NCBI GenBank assembly: GCA_012845835.1
Contig: JABAKD010000023.1
Span: 4,106,200-4,170,199, forward strand
Length of the DNA: 64,000 bases
Origin: Undaria pinnatifida
Lineage: Eukaryota > Sar > Phaeophyceae > Laminariales > Alariaceae
Reading direction: 5' to 3'
The number at the start of each line of letters is the position of its first letter. The stretch's first letter is position 1. The translations under genes and the position numbers were made by a program. Positions 1-11,944 of the stretch are shown here, piece after piece. The notes beneath the pieces are model-generated. The model made no database searches. It was not told where the DNA came from and saw nothing but the letters and a program-made list of their open reading frames with translations.

Positions 1-177
1 AATCAAGGAGAAATGCATGGCATAGGTGTACAAAATATTGATTTTGCGAAAACAACAAAATATTGATTTTGCGAAAACAACATTCCGACGATTTTGGATT
101 GCTTGCGAAAAATTAAAAAACGATTTCGACAATAAATGGCAGTGCAACCGGACGAAAAACGAACCCATATGGTATAT

Positions 178-367
178 ATATGACATCACCCTGTTGACCC
201 CCTGATAGCTACACTGTAGTTGCAAGGGGAGTCGCCGACCTCTATCCTAAATGAGGACGCACAACCCGTAATACGCGCGATCGGAGTATCACACACAGCT
301 TGCAGAGATGAGTTCCGACGAAATCCTCGAGCTCACAGCTGGAGCGTATTTTCAATTTTTATAATAT
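178..367 (+). repeat. Interspersed repeat B, long copy
   Basis: About 190 bp nearly repeated at 59947-60131 (same strand). Shorter copies lie on the other strand at 10072-10236, 22712-22790 and 37547-37640. All copies share the end reading GTATTTTCA then a TTTTATAAT tail and differ in how far they reach the other way. A fixed end with variable truncation suggests copying by reverse transcription, but a solo terminal repeat of a larger element is also possible. No coding capacity is seen. Confidence 0.6.
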
Positions 368-566
368 ATAGGTATTTTTCTTTTCTTCTAATATAGGTTT
401 ACGAAGTAATAAAATTGCAAAAATAAAACAACAGCTTCCCGGCGATTTTTTTCTTTTTTCTTTCAGGAGCCCCATCATTCAGATTTGTTTAGAAAAAAAA
501 AAAACTACCTCTGTCGCAGCATGTTAGGGCCATTCTTAACGATACAAAATAAACAAAAATCCTCAC

Positions 567-672
567 CTTTGACAAGTTGGGATGGGTGATCTATCACGCA
601 TGTAGGGTCGGCGCAAACGGGGCCCAAACACAAAGGCGTCGCACGGACGGCGTGCTTGTTTTGCTCGGCTCT
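567..672 (-). CDS. Possible downstream exon of gene 1 (glycosyltransferase-like)
   Basis: The minus strand encodes a short stretch with DAFVFGPRLRRPYMRDR and ends at a good donor, AAAG|GTGAGG, at 567. In the family that I think gene 1 belongs to, the conserved RPDVW motif is followed some 40 to 60 residues later by a motif of the type DRFAFG followed by Tyr and Arg. The DAFVFGP sequence could be that motif. The acceptor is uncertain: candidate AG sites near 660-672 do not match the phase of the 3960 donor directly, so at least one more exon would be needed between them. The similarity rests on a few residues and may be chance. Confidence 0.3.
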
Positions 673-1410
673 ATAGCAGTAATAGGCCCGTAAGCAAACC
701 AATGGGGCGTCTTATTCCTACAATGAACAACGTAAGAAAAAAAAAAAATCACAACTCGTTCATTTGGGAGAGGGGGGCAGACGAAAAAACAGGACTCTTG
801 GACTGGTTGTTCGCTCGCTTGTCTCTCTCCCGGGAGCAGTCACACGGGAGCAAAAAAAAAACACGCACACACGCACACGCACGCAAAACCGAACCGGAAG
901 CATCTTCAACTGTTCGAGAGAAACGTAAAATAAACCACGTGCAAAAAGGGCGGGCATGGGGCGGCTTCCTTGCTTGCGCTTTCTCACCCCCATTGAGTCC
1001 ATGGAACCGTAGGCAAAGCGGTCGTTTTTCCTCCCTCCACCGCCCTTATCCGTCTCGAAGCTCGGCAGAAAAACCGTCTTCGCCGGCAACGGGAACTGCC
1101 GGCTGTCGGCAGGACCATCGCACCGCAGCCGCAAGCAGCAGATACAAGCAGAACAATCGACAAGGATGAGCGAATGGGATCGAAAAGTTAAACGATCGAA
1201 AAATAATATTCTTTCTGCGAAGAATACGACGATAATCACGTGACACGCACGGCACCACCCCAAAAAACAAAAAGACGAAAAGGGAACAAACCGGAGGGTT
1301 TTCTGAAGCTCCCGTCTATCGCGCGCAAGATCACCGATCATCGCGCAAGCACCCGCAAGCAGCAGACGGCAGCAGCCAAAATAACAGGGTTTGTGCTAAT
1401 CGGAGCTTGA

Positions 1411-1520
1411 GTTTTTTCTTTTCTTTCTTCTTTATCCTCCGGCGGATGGGGAGAAAAAAGTAAAACTTTTAAGCTCACCACACTTCCACGAATTTTCACA
1501 CCCGTCGTGCATCAATTTTA
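1411..1520 (-). mobile_element. SINE-like family A, truncated copy
   Basis: On the minus strand the copy ends with the family signature CCATCCGCCGGAGGATA followed by an A-rich tail (seen on the plus strand as T-rich DNA before CCTCCGGCGGATGGGG). It matches the longer copies at 20028-20268, 21783-22046 and 60935-61150 over the 3' part only. Truncation at the 5' side with a constant 3' end is what target-primed reverse transcription leaves. Confidence 0.6.
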
Positions 1521-2585
1521 CGCAAATTTACATTTTCGCAATCCAGCGATGTTATTAGTTGGCGTGTCCTTTAGTTCCCGTGGTCGCGACAGCGCGAGCT
1601 ATACCTATCGGCGGTCCCCGTTACTACCTGACAAAAAAACAAAAACGGCTGAACCAATGAATCGAAGCTTTGTGAGCGACAACGATAAGCCATGCTGAAC
1701 CGTGTTGCGAACAACACTGGGAACGCGTGTTGGCTCTGTTGTCCGACTTGAAGCTCGACAGAAAACCCGTCCACTCCGGCAACGGGAGCTAACTGCCGTT
1801 TCTCCCCAGAGGATCGTCGCGCAGAATCGGCAGGAGCAGCGAGCAGTTCGGCACGGTAAAAGCTACACTGCGCGAAAACCGTCGCCTAAAACATGTGCTT
1901 TAAAAAACTATTCTAACACCGTCATCTGCGACTTCGACAAATTTGGGGTCGATGCTCATCTCCGAAAGAGCGCTGTCGCGGCTCCCCTAACCCAAAAATC
2001 GTCGGAAAATTTCATTCTCGTCTTTGCGGTCTGATATTTTTTTCTTTATGGCCTATGATAGGCCGAGGCGTTGTTCATCGGGTTACACCTTTAGTATTAC
2101 TCAAGGAAAATGAACTTAGTGTTTGGGTGAGGCATAGAAGATACTTCGAAGGGGGGGCATGTTAAGGGGGGCATGTTGAGGGGGGGCGTACTCATTTGTT
2201 GCTTGCCTTAGTCATTTGACCGTTGACCACGCATCCCTTTCGAGACGGAGCAAGGGTGATCTTTTGAAGCGGGGGGGGGGGGGGGGGGTGATATTTTTAA
2301 TGAGGGTTTGATATTTCGAAGGGGTGGTTGTTATTTTGATATGGGTGGTTGATATCTTGAAGGAGGGGGGGGGGGGGGGGGGGTAATATTTTGAAGTGGG
2401 GTGTGAATACTGCAAAAGGGAGACGATAAATCGGGGGAGACGATAAAATCACAACAATAGAGCATCCTCAAGCACCCATCCCCAGATGAGGGGGGGCTCC
2501 ACCATACGTAGCATGTGTTGGGAGCACAATATCAGAGCCGCTTCTTAAGACGCTGCAAATACACCACAAAAGAAAAAAAAACAGG

Positions 2586-2780
2586 GCTCTTCACGGGTTG
2601 CGATCCGGCCCACGGGTCGGGGTTAGGAGGTGCTCAAACCTCGCTAATCTAGCGGGATCGGGTGAAGACGTGTTTGAAATTACACGGGACGGGGTCGCGC
2701 CAGGAGGTTTTTCAAGTCTCGCGGGTCGGGCCTGGTTAACCCGAGTCCACCCGCCCCGTGAAAACCCGCGAAAAAAAGTG
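2586..2780. repeat. GC-rich CGGGTCGGG repeat
   Basis: This stretch is built from variants of CGGGTCGGG, CCCGCGAA and GACGTG. Related blocks occur at 11405-11560, 12515-12580 and briefly at 32990-33050. It is clearly richer in GC than its surroundings. It has no convincing open frame, and I do not recognise the family. Confidence 0.45.
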
Positions 2781-3357
2781 TAGTGTCAGGAAAACGGCTA
2801 TATCCGGCAACGCTATCTCCTGTCTGTCGAGAGGATCAGCGCGCGGCAGCACCAAGGAGCATCATAATTGGTAAGAGCGAGAGCGATTCGACCGAATCAA
2901 AATTCGTCTTCGGCGAAGAAGGCGAGGGTGTACTACGTGAACAAAAACAGAGAGACCAAAAATGGCAGTACTGTACGGGTATCAAGCAGGTCAGAATAAA
3001 AAACAAACATGAGGGTGGGAATAGATGGCTAAAACATGCCAGAGGGGCGGGAAGCCAGTAATAAATCGAATCAGTTGGGTCAGGAATTATACAATGACAT
3101 ACAATTCAGGAGGGCGAGATTGAAAAACAGAGAAGTGGAGGTCACGATAAAAAAGCAACCTCCGGGGGTTGGCAGTCCTCTCTGACGATAAGATCATCCC
3201 GCAGCAAAAGCAGCAGGTTCGACAGCGAAGCTAACATCGCGCAGCAGCGGTAGTCCCAATAAAAGTCGTATTATCAACGCCAAGTTTACTAGCAACAGCG
3301 AGAGTGGAGGTAGCAGTAGCAAGGGACGTAGACTTAGAAATATAGCAGCATAGTAGC

Positions 3358-3614
3358 AGCAGCAGTAGTAGTAGTAGCGGTAGCGGTAGCCGTAGCCGTA
3401 GCCGTAGCCGTAGCAGTAGCCGCAGCGGTAGCAGTAGCCGTAGCCGTAGCGGTAGCAGTAGCAGTAGGAGTAGCCGTAGCAGTAGCAGTAGCAGTAGCAG
3501 TAGCAGTAGCAGTAAGAGTAGCAGTAGCAGTAGCAGTAGCAGCAGGAGTAGCAGTAGCAGTAGCAGTAGGAGTAGCTGTAGCAGTTGTGAAAATAGTAGT
3601 AGCAGTAGTAGTGA

Positions 3615-3656
<42 letters not shown>

Positions 3657-3770
3657 CTGTAGTAGTTGTGATAGTAGTAGTAGCAGTAGTAGTGATAGTA
3701 GTAGTAGCAGTAGTAGTGATAGTTGTAGTAGTAGTAGTTGTTGTTGTTGTTGCAGTAGCAGTAGAAGTAA
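3358..3770. repeat. AGT/AGC/CGT trinucleotide microsatellite
   Basis: More than 400 bp consist of AGT, AGC and CGT triplets with some CTG-type interruptions. The poly-Val and poly-Ser frames that cross it are by-products of the triplet repeat. It lies about 200 bp beyond the end of gene 1 exon 3, within the next intron. Confidence 0.9.
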
Positions 3771-3959
3771 TAGTGGTTTCGGTGGTGTTAGTAAGTAGTT
3801 GTGGCGCGTGCAGTAGTAGCAGTAGCAGTATTAGCTACATAGTTGTACAACTCACGAATGCAACAGCAATCGCAGCGGTAACAGCGATAGCAACAGAGTG
3901 GAACCAAGCAGCAGCAGAAACCTCAAGCTCATCCCAGCGATCGGAAATTGTAAACTCAC

Positions 3960-4100
3960 CTTGGTAGGTCGGTGTCGACGTGGAACCAAACGTCCGGGCG
4001 GGCTAGGACAACCGCGTCGTAGCGGGTGCCCGTCTCCATCGCGTACTGCACCATAACGCTCCACACCGTAGACATGGACCAGTAAGCTCGAAACACGTTC
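3960..4100 (-). CDS. Gene 1, exon with RPDVWF motif (glycosyltransferase-like)
   Basis: This 141-bp exon runs from the acceptor CTTGACAG|G to the donor CCAAG|GTGAGT. It begins with the last base of a codon and ends two bases into the next. It encodes about 46 residues: NVFRAYWSMSTVW, an amphipathic stretch, then YDAVVLARPDVWFHVDTDLP. A tyrosine, a hydrophobic strand and RPDxW is the hallmark of a family of predicted glycosyltransferase-like proteins found in algae and large DNA viruses, where the acidic residue probably serves the catalytic or metal site; this role is inferred. It matches the first exon at 23740-24102, which carries the N-terminal half of the same fold. The intervening 44-bp exon joins in phase. 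Splice sites and motif make this the most secure downstream exon of gene 1. The gene continues further left. Confidence 0.75.
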
Positions 4101-4223
4101 CTGTCAAGTGAAACATCGGGGCGAAATAAAACCAAACAAAAGGGGGAGTTACGAAACAACCTGAAACCTTACAACATAAATCGAAAACTGGTATCCATGG
4201 CATGCTGCACCCACAGGTCTCAC

Positions 4224-4267
4224 TCACGGTAGAGGAGGCCCTGTTTTTCTCTCATGGGGCTCTCACC
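4224..4267 (-). CDS. Gene 1, predicted 44-bp micro-exon
   Basis: The stretch runs from the acceptor GCTGCTCAG|GGTGAG to the donor CCGTGA|GTGAGA. It starts in phase 0, as required by the exon ending at 23740, and leaves two bases, as required by the exon starting at 4100. It encodes GESPMREKQGLLYR plus a split Glu, giving LLYRENVFRAYWSM across the junction, which reads as a plausible helix. A second donor four bases earlier would put the next exon out of frame. There is no similarity support for a 15-residue peptide, and family members usually have a longer segment here, so another exon may be missing from the 19.5-kb intron. Confidence 0.45.
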
Positions 4268-5359
4268 CTGAGCAGCTCTATGCGTCACCCGCAACAGACC
4301 TTGGGTAAGCTGGAAGCGCACAACCCGATGGATTGCAACACAAGACAACCTTCAGACGACTTCAATGAAAAACACTTATCAACATGCGTGAACGTGATAG
4401 GTTAAGGAGCCCCGTCATGCAGAGAACGGTTTCGCCAAAAAGAGGCGGAGCATGTACCTCTGCTGTTGTTGTAGAAAGCATCGTCGGTTCGCGCAATAAA
4501 AAATAGAACCTCGCCAGCCCCCCCCACCCCCCTCTCCGTCGACCCCCCCCCCCCCCCCCCCCCCCTCCCAGCCCCGCCCGGCCGGCCCGACCCGTTCGGA
4601 GTGACGACCGAGCTCATCTGAGGAGCCACTCATGCAGGTAGCTTAGCCCCGTCAATCACTCTTGTGGCACAGGTCTGTACGGGGTTAGACCTGTCTCGAG
4701 GACGTGGGTAATCTTTACCGGACACCCCCACCCCCACCAGACCCAAGGATAACGAAGATCGTACAATACAGGGAGTAGGTGTGCCCGATGGATGAGCGCA
4801 GAGCGTGTACCAGGCAGGCACCTGCAAGGCGTATTTCCCGCCGTTCCTACCCAAGCCATGGGAAAGGTGTGCACCGTGTCTTCTATCCGAGGTTCCCCAG
4901 TTGAGGACCACCATACCCCGCCACAGCAAAAACACGGCTTCGAGGAATATTGTGAGCCAAACCCGATCAGCCATCTCACTGTCTACCATAGTAGGTACAC
5001 AACGAATGGCGCTGCAAGAACGGAAATCGGGCAAATTATGTTCGTAGCACGAATGGTATTATTGACGGTACTAACAGGATAAGGAGCCCCGTCTTTCAGG
5101 GAATGCCTTAAGCCAACAAAGACACACGCTCCTACGGGTAATGCGAAGTGGATCCGTTGTTTCCATTTTTTTCGTGAGGCTCGTTTACTTGGAGGACCCC
5201 TCTCTTGAGCAAAACAAAAAACGAAAAGTGCAACACCCGAAGGGGGGGAAAAAAAAGAAAAAAAGTCAAGTTTGTTCGTGGGAAAAAACGAAAACGAACC
5301 GCCCAAACGAAAGGTCTTTTCCAGCGATACACCAAGTATTGCACCAGGGAGTGAGCCGT

Positions 5360-5795
5360 TCTACGGTAGCCCCCCCCCCCCCCCCCCCCTTCCCCCACGG
5401 TAGCCCCCCCCCCCCCCCCCCAATTTTTCGTCGACGAAATCGCTGGTTTTGAAACCAGCTCCCCCCGGTCGTGTACATCCTGAAATACGATGCCCCTAGC
5501 CAGCCCGACGTCATCGTTCGATAGCCCCCCCCCCCCCCCCCCCCCCCAATTTTTCCTCGACGAAATCGCTGGTTTTGAAACCAGCTCCCCCCGGTCGTAT
5601 ACATCCTGAAATACGATGCCCCTAGCCAGCCCGACGTCATCGTTCGATAGTCCTTCCCAACAACAAGAAAGCATTTACTGCGGAGACACTTTTCTCTCGT
5701 AGCATCCTTCCTCGTATCGAGCAGACACGAAACGTTCGTTAAAGAACACCGCTGGTTTTGGAAGGGGGGGGGGAGGGCTATCGTAGAAATAATTG
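5360..5795. mobile_element. M3 inverted-repeat element with duplicated left end
   Basis: The M3 family ends in CTACGATAGCCCCCCC at one side and the inverse GGGGGGGCTATCGTAG at the other. Inside these are paired CGACGAAATCGCTGG and CGTTCGTTAAAGAA segments. Here the left end through the CCAGCTCCCCCCGG and GATGCCCCTAGCC stretch is present twice, each copy starting with a run of 17 to 23 C. Relatives lie at 36536-36780, 36774-37042, 46118-46376 and 51627-51935. It encodes no protein and looks like a non-autonomous DNA transposon. Confidence 0.6.
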
Positions 5796-7019
5796 GTCGA
5801 GTCCCGAAAAGTCAGAAACAAAAGTGTTGCCGAAAAGTGCTCAAACCTCTATCGTGGCAAGACGCCAAAACCGCTACCACTATCGTAGAAGGCGTTTTAT
5901 TTTTCGCTGTTGCCCTCTAGTATATATAGCACCGCACCCCGCGCCCCCCCCCCACCCCCCACCCCAACCCCAACTCCCAATTTTGCTGTTGGTTTCGTTT
6001 GATAAGGAACACTGAAAAAAAAACGAAAAAGCACCGCACCGCACCCCCCCCCCCCCCACCCCCAATTTTCGCTCATTATGCCGAACGATCTAATAATAAC
6101 TCGTTCATAACCCTTAATAACACGGCCGCAAAAACTTACCCCATACTAATTTCATCTAAAAGAGACGCTCGCTACGAGAGAGGGTAGCACCTTTCGCCAA
6201 GTATTTTTCGGACTGAGTCATTTTCACGTTTTCTTCTGGGTTTTGTGTCATACCACGCAACGCAGGGGTGCAGCAGATTCCAAGATTTTTCTGACCTTCT
6301 ATTAGGAAGAGCTAGCTCAAGATATCTCACCCGGAACACGACTTCGAAGGCATTGGTTCACGCAACCCGGCCAGCAGTCCAACCCGGTAATCCTGAAACA
6401 ACACGCACTCCGCGCGCCGGGTCATGAAAAAAAGGCACGTGAAACCGCTGGAATATACCAGCAGCGTCTTCGTGCTTCCTCTCGTGATGCCGATTATCAT
6501 AGTAACTGACAGTTGCACGCTTGAGGAGCTAAAAAAAAAAATCGCAACCCGGTCAGAAACCGCCTTCCCCAAAAAATCGCACCCCCTGCCCTGGGATGAC
6601 TCGAATGAGCGGGCTTCTTACCCCAAGGCCATCGGAAAGGCCATTCTTGTTTCGCAACGCGTTTTTTTTATTTTTCGATACCTAGGCGATGGGTTTGGTT
6701 TGGTCATCTCAATTGGTGCACTTTCATATGCAATACAAAAGCAAGATTTTGGGCGAGCAAACAAAGCTTCTCATGTGAAAAAAAAGACTTGCAAAAAAAA
6801 AAAAAAAAGTTTCACATTTTTACCATAGCATGAGTCGGAGTCAACCCATTTTCATTATCCCACATAGATGTTATCTATAGGCCTTCGTAAAAGCCAAGAG
6901 CACACGGACAAAATGCGTAATTTTATTTTTTTGCGTTGAACCTCGAACCCGTTCAACCTCAATCGCGGGCAGCGGAAAGCACGCTCGCTACTGGAACCCG
7001 CTCAATCGCGGGCGGCGGA

Positions 7020-7455
7020 AAGCACGCTCTCTCGACCGCGAACTTTGCCGGAACTCTTCCCTCGCGGTCTCGACATCACACGCCGCAGCGGCGCGCGGAT
7101 CTGGAACTGAGCTCGTTCGGGTGGATCTTGCGGAGACGAGTCGGTTCTGCTCGATGCTGGAGGAGCTAGTTTAGTTCGAGCTGTTATTGTTGCGCGACGA
7201 GCCCGCCACAAGGAATCCTGCGGAAGCTACAGTCTGGGTTGATATACAAGTATTCGAGAGCTGGAACAACACCCTATCTACCATCACGCCTTTCGCTCTT
7301 AAAAACTCGTTTCCTCGACCGCTCTCCGCGGGCGAGTTCCTGGAGCTGTTCCCATCGCGAGCGGTCTCAAGATCATGCGTCAAGGCCTCGCGCAGCGATC
7401 CCGAACCGAGCTCGTTTAGGTGGATCTTGCCAAGACGTCCGGTTCTGCTGACTGC
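7020..7455 (+). repeat. Two-copy duplication, about 290 bp apart
   Basis: A block at 7050-7165 recurs at 7345-7455. Shared phrases are CGCGAGCGGTCTC-like DNA, GAGCTCGTT, GGTGGATCTTGC and GACG followed by TCGGTTCTGCT. A related piece is seen near 9080-9200. The short open frames over it in both directions show no recognisable domain. Confidence 0.45.
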
Positions 7456-7604
7456 TTAGGGAGCTGCGCCACAACGAACCCTGGGCGGGATTCTGTCCGG
7501 GTTGTGGGAAGTGTCTGCCGATGAAGACTTTCGCGCAGGAGCATGCACGCATATGCTCGTCGGTACTACTACACAGCAGTGAGCAAGTCTATACTGCACC
7601 ACAC

Positions 7605-8370
7605 TCCGGTGCGTGCTACGATGGAGGTGCTCCACTTTTTTTTTTGAGATTCCTCATCTTGGGACTTTCAGAGTCCCCAAACCCCTCCCTATACTAACAT
7701 AAAGCAAATTTGTGAAAAAAAAGGGCTTCCAGTGGTAGTAAAGGCGTTAATAAGAGCAAAAATGCTGCATTATTAGACCGGGCGAAAAGTTCCCATGGCC
7801 GAGGTACACAACGAGAATCACGCCAAAAAAAATAAAAATAATCTGCTTCCCTAAATTTTGGGTCAAGAACGCCCCCGGTCGTTCAGAAACCATTTAGAGA
7901 CGAAAAGTGCTACCGCAACCGTCAGCACGCGGTCCTCTAGACGTTTCAGCCCACCGTAGCTAGGGCTGGCTCTTTCCGAGGTTGCCTTCGAGTCTTCTCG
8001 TTCCCGACACGAGGAAAAACACTTGGAGTTAGACTAAGATAATTTTAGGAGTTGGAAATAGGTTGAGGATCGCCGCTATCCAGAAAAACAAACTAGCCAA
8101 AAAGAGGTACTGTACCTCTATCAGAGAAAAAATTAGCCAAAAGGAGTGACTGTACCTCCATCAGAAAAACAAATTAGCCAAAAAGAAGTACTGCACCTCT
8201 ATCCGAAAAACAAATTAGCCAAAAAGAGGTACTGTACCTCCATCAGAAAAACAAATTAGCCAAAAAGAGGTACTGCACCTAAGAGGTACTGTACCTCTAT
8301 AAAAAAAACAAATTAGCCAGAAAGAGGTACTGCACCTCTATAGTACTAACAGCACGGCAGAAATGCTCCA
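7605..8370. mobile_element. M1-related composite with 41-bp tandem repeat
   Basis: The left end carries the M1 signature GTGCTACGATGGAGGTGC. A fragment resembling M4 (CCCCAAACCCCTCCCTATAC) follows near 7670-7750. From 8085 to 8345 a 41-bp unit, AATTAGCCAAAAAGAGGTAC plus TGTACCTCTATCAGAAAAAC, is repeated about six times. The unit contains GAGGTACTGTACCTC, itself a near-palindrome derived from the M1 terminus. The array probably arose from M1 end sequence. Confidence 0.5.
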
Positions 8371-10814
8371 TTTTCTATCCGAGGCCATTCACTTTAAGAG
8401 CTCCACATCTCAAACCAAAAAGCAGCTTTTGGAGTAAACCGGAAGTGCAACTAGATGAACAGACCCATCGCTTAAGCATAAAACGCAACGATGTTGCAAA
8501 AAAAAAGGCATTCCGACGATTTTTGTTCAGGGCATTAACGGCGTTGATCGTATTAATAACAGGTTAAGGAGCCCGCCCGGTCGCCCAGGAGGAAAAAAAT
8601 CGCCAAAAAGTGGCACAACAATGTGCATCTATGGTGGTAGCCCGCGTCAATGCATACGTCTCATTTTCTTCACTCAAGCACCATTGATGGTGTTATCTCA
8701 TACTTTGTACAGTCGCACCTGGCGCTGCCCTTATTATCCTTTAGTAAAAAGCAACTGAATTCTTCATCTTACTACAACCGTTCGCATGCGAAACATTTAC
8801 CTGTTACCATATACACATGTTTGGCACATACTTATCGCTTGCGTAAGCAGAAATCAAAACATGATGAGACAAACAAACCACGCAGGAATTTAGCTTATCC
8901 GGAGCGTGATTGCCGGCGGTGACGGCACCCATTGGAGCCCTTGTAGATAAGAGCACGGCGCTTCGTCAAGACCGAGACTGAAATTGAAATCTCGAGGTTA
9001 GGTCTGTCATGTTGGCCTCAAGGCGGGGATTCGTTGAACCTCAACCTTGGGGCAAAAAAAACTTGCATTCGCGCGCGCTCTCTGAGAGAGGCTCGAGTTC
9101 CCCGGTCTTTCGCGACACGCCTGTTCCCGCGAGCGTAGTCTCGAGATCACGCGCTCTATTCCTACGGTACTTTACTTCGAACGGATTTGTCCCCTGCGTG
9201 CAGGGTTTAACCGTTTCGGAGCTTCCCTCGAAACAAATCGACGAAAGAAAGCGATGATCGCAACACTAAGCCACATGCAGCAACCCTATGTAGCCACCGG
9301 TGTTGGAGATGTGTTCGAGCTGCAGCGCAGGCAGCTAGCCAGGAGGTAAAAGCCGTGAGGCATGGCGGTACTTGGATTGTCGCCTCAAACTTTCCGCGCA
9401 CGCTTGATTTCATCGCGCTCGTCGCTGTTTCGGGGCCGGTACGCCATAATCAAGTCCCAAAACGGTTCTCTAGGGCTAAGCTGATGGCACTCCAACAGGG
9501 TTCTTCCGATCGGAACGAGAGCTGACGGTCACAGCGTACCTTCGCACGAAGCAATGCGGGCTCTGCTAGGGAAGCGTGACCACGGCTTCAGGGTCGAACA
9601 CCAACTCGCGCACTTGCAGGACTCGCGAATTGCCTTGCCACTGCCGTGTGGTCGGCAATGCTCGCGCCGCGAGAAGAACGCGCTTACAAAACTGGTTTGT
9701 GATTGTCGCTGACACATGCTACGCCAAAGAACGGTGCACCACATGCACCATACCTTCCCCGCAAGCCTCTTTGCTGGAGTTGCGCTATGCCTCACTTACT
9801 CCCCAAAAACGATCTTGAGCAAACTGAAAGCGCATGTATGTGGCCTAGGTACTCCAAAACAATAAATCTTGCAGAAGAAAAAAATGAAAAAATAAAAATC
9901 GACGGCCTTGGGTTAAGAATCCAGAAAAAAAAATCGGGGAAAAAAATCGGTAGAAAAATGCTACCTCTACGTATCGTAGCACGCGCCCGCTGTACATGGG
10001 CCCTAAGCGACAAAAATAGTGCCCACCTGATGACGGAGCGAATCTCCGTCAAAGGCGATAAAAATAGTGCCTATATATATTATAAAAAATGAAAATACAC
10101 TCCAGCTGTGAGATCTAAGACTTCGTCGAAACTCATCTTTGCAAGCTGTGTGTGATACTCCGATCGCGCGCATTACGAGTTGTGTGTCCTCATTAAGGAT
10201 ATAGGTCGGCGACTCCCCTTACATATATATATATATATCAAAACAACAATTTTCCCAAAAAATAAGAAAAAAAAAATCGACGGTGTTGGGTTACCACCGT
10301 ATATGACGGTGTATGATAACACGCCCCCTTGGGTTGAAATGCTGAGCCGTTTTCATCCGAAACCAGCGCGCCACGAATAACGACGGTGGCGGTTTCGTTA
10401 GGGAGGATGTCCCCCAGATTTTTCCTTAGACGTGTCTCTCGGCGTTTAAACTCCACCGGTCGCCGAGGAATTGGCATCCGAAACTCGTCCGAGGGGGTGT
10501 GCTTTACACTGTCACATACGGTAAGGAGCCCTGTCCTAATCCAGACAATATTTTTGGGCTGAAATAGTGCTACCTCTGTTGTAGCACGCGTCCGCTGTAT
10601 ATGGGCCCTAAGCGATAAAAACAGTACCCACCTGATGACGGAGTGAACCTCCGTCTTCCGGTAGTGCCAGTGGTAGTGCGTCATCGACAGAGGGTCCGGC
10701 CACGCCCGATCGAACAAGTCCTGGTCAGTCACCGATGTCCTTGAAAAAGCAGCAGACAGATAGAAGAGTCGATCGCCGCGGGGGGGGGGGGGGGGGGGGG
10801 GGGGTACTTAGTTT

Positions 10815-11165
10815 GTGCAAGGTTTGTAGTCGCATGACCATAGACCACAGACCCTCGCATCCTTACCATGCCGGGACGGAGAACGTCGGGTTTTCACCAA
10901 TCAGGCAGGCATTGCTCGCACCAAGCGCGAAGCGCCGTCAGGTGTTCGGCGAGTCGCATGAAGGGTGAACTGCATCGTTCCAAGAACCGATCGCAGGACG
11001 GACTTCGGCACATTCTGCATACTTTCTTGCTGAAGAATGACAACGCCAATGAGTTACTTTGGTTCATCGTGTGGCCACTATGTAACCGTCTCGCGGGAGA
11101 CTTGCCATTTTCTCACAACGTGATGCGATCATTCCCCTTGTGCGGAGTTAGGGTTCTCCAACCCG
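10815..11165 (+). repeat. Interspersed repeat F1
   Basis: This repeat has the phrases ACCATAGACCCTCGCAT, ATGCCGGGACG, GTCGGGTTTTCACC, GGTGTTCGGCGAGTCGCATG and TCCAAGAACCG. Copies or parts occur at 32840-32960, 34365-34560 and 46715-47010, with an inverted copy at 31205-31345. The family is unclassified. It has no terminal inverted repeats that I can see and no open frame shared between copies. Confidence 0.55.
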
Positions 11166-11944
11166 CATAACATGATTTAACTCGATAACCATCATGATGA
11201 CCGCCCCCCCCCCCCAAAAAAAAAAAAAAGGCAACGGTACCCTGGCTGTCTAGCTCACGCAGCAATTGGCATGTTTTACAGCGTCGTTGCCAACCAACGC
11301 CAACCCCAATATACACATAATATTTTGCAGCGTCGGTGCCAACCGAGGCCAACGACTATATACTTGTATATACATATTTAGTTTTTTTAGGGAGGGGGGG
11401 GGTTCAGGGCCTTTGACGGGTCATGATCTGATCCGGCCGGCGGCGGGTCGGGTCAAAAGTTTTCCACAAAAACTAGCGGTCGCGTCGGGTCAGGCCAGGA
11501 GTCGTTCGAAACATTACGGGGGTCGGGGACTAGTCGGGGACGCATGCTACGGGAGTGGTGCAACCATTCTTTTCTACGGCTACTCACTTGGGAAGCTACG
11601 TACCTCACCCAAACCACGATACTGAGAAACACTCATAAGAGCAGTCCGAAGAACTGTTCCCGTTTGTCGCGTTGGTATGAAATGAATAATACTAAAAACG
11701 GGCGACCGGTATATTACGCTGCTTGGTTGCACCGACCCCCTAAATCCGCCGAACTCACAGAGGCTGAGGTTGTTTGAAACAATTTTAGGAGATATAGAAA
11801 AGCGAGATTGATGTTGTTTTCCCGACGATTTGGGGTTAAGGAGCAATCTCAATTCAGAAAACATTTCAGCCGGAAAAACTGCCCCCCCCCGTATCGTCGC
11901 ACTCGCCCGGGTCGGGTCGGACCAGCAGGTGATTTCAATCTCAG

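Larger units (their letters stand above)
1050..2880. repeat. Degenerate repeat blocks in the gene 1 intron region
   Basis: Blocks at about 1050-1190, 1740-1870 and 2780-2880 share a GAAAACCCGTC-like start, a CCGGCAACGGGA core and a GAGGATCGTCGCGCAG-like end, with a weaker fourth trace near 3170-3240. They look like old copies of one sequence. Between 2150 and 2410 lie G-rich lines with two G runs of about 20 bases alternating with GATATTTTGA phrases. No gene is seen in this stretch. Confidence 0.4.

Noticed and set aside
3587-3967. Poly-Val/Ser open frame
   Set aside because: It is a translation of the AGT/GTA triplet repeat and loses all complexity; no gene.
4630-5034. 134-codon minus frame
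   Set aside because: Two overlapping frames on the same strand are equally open, no motif is present, and no splice sites link it to gene 1.
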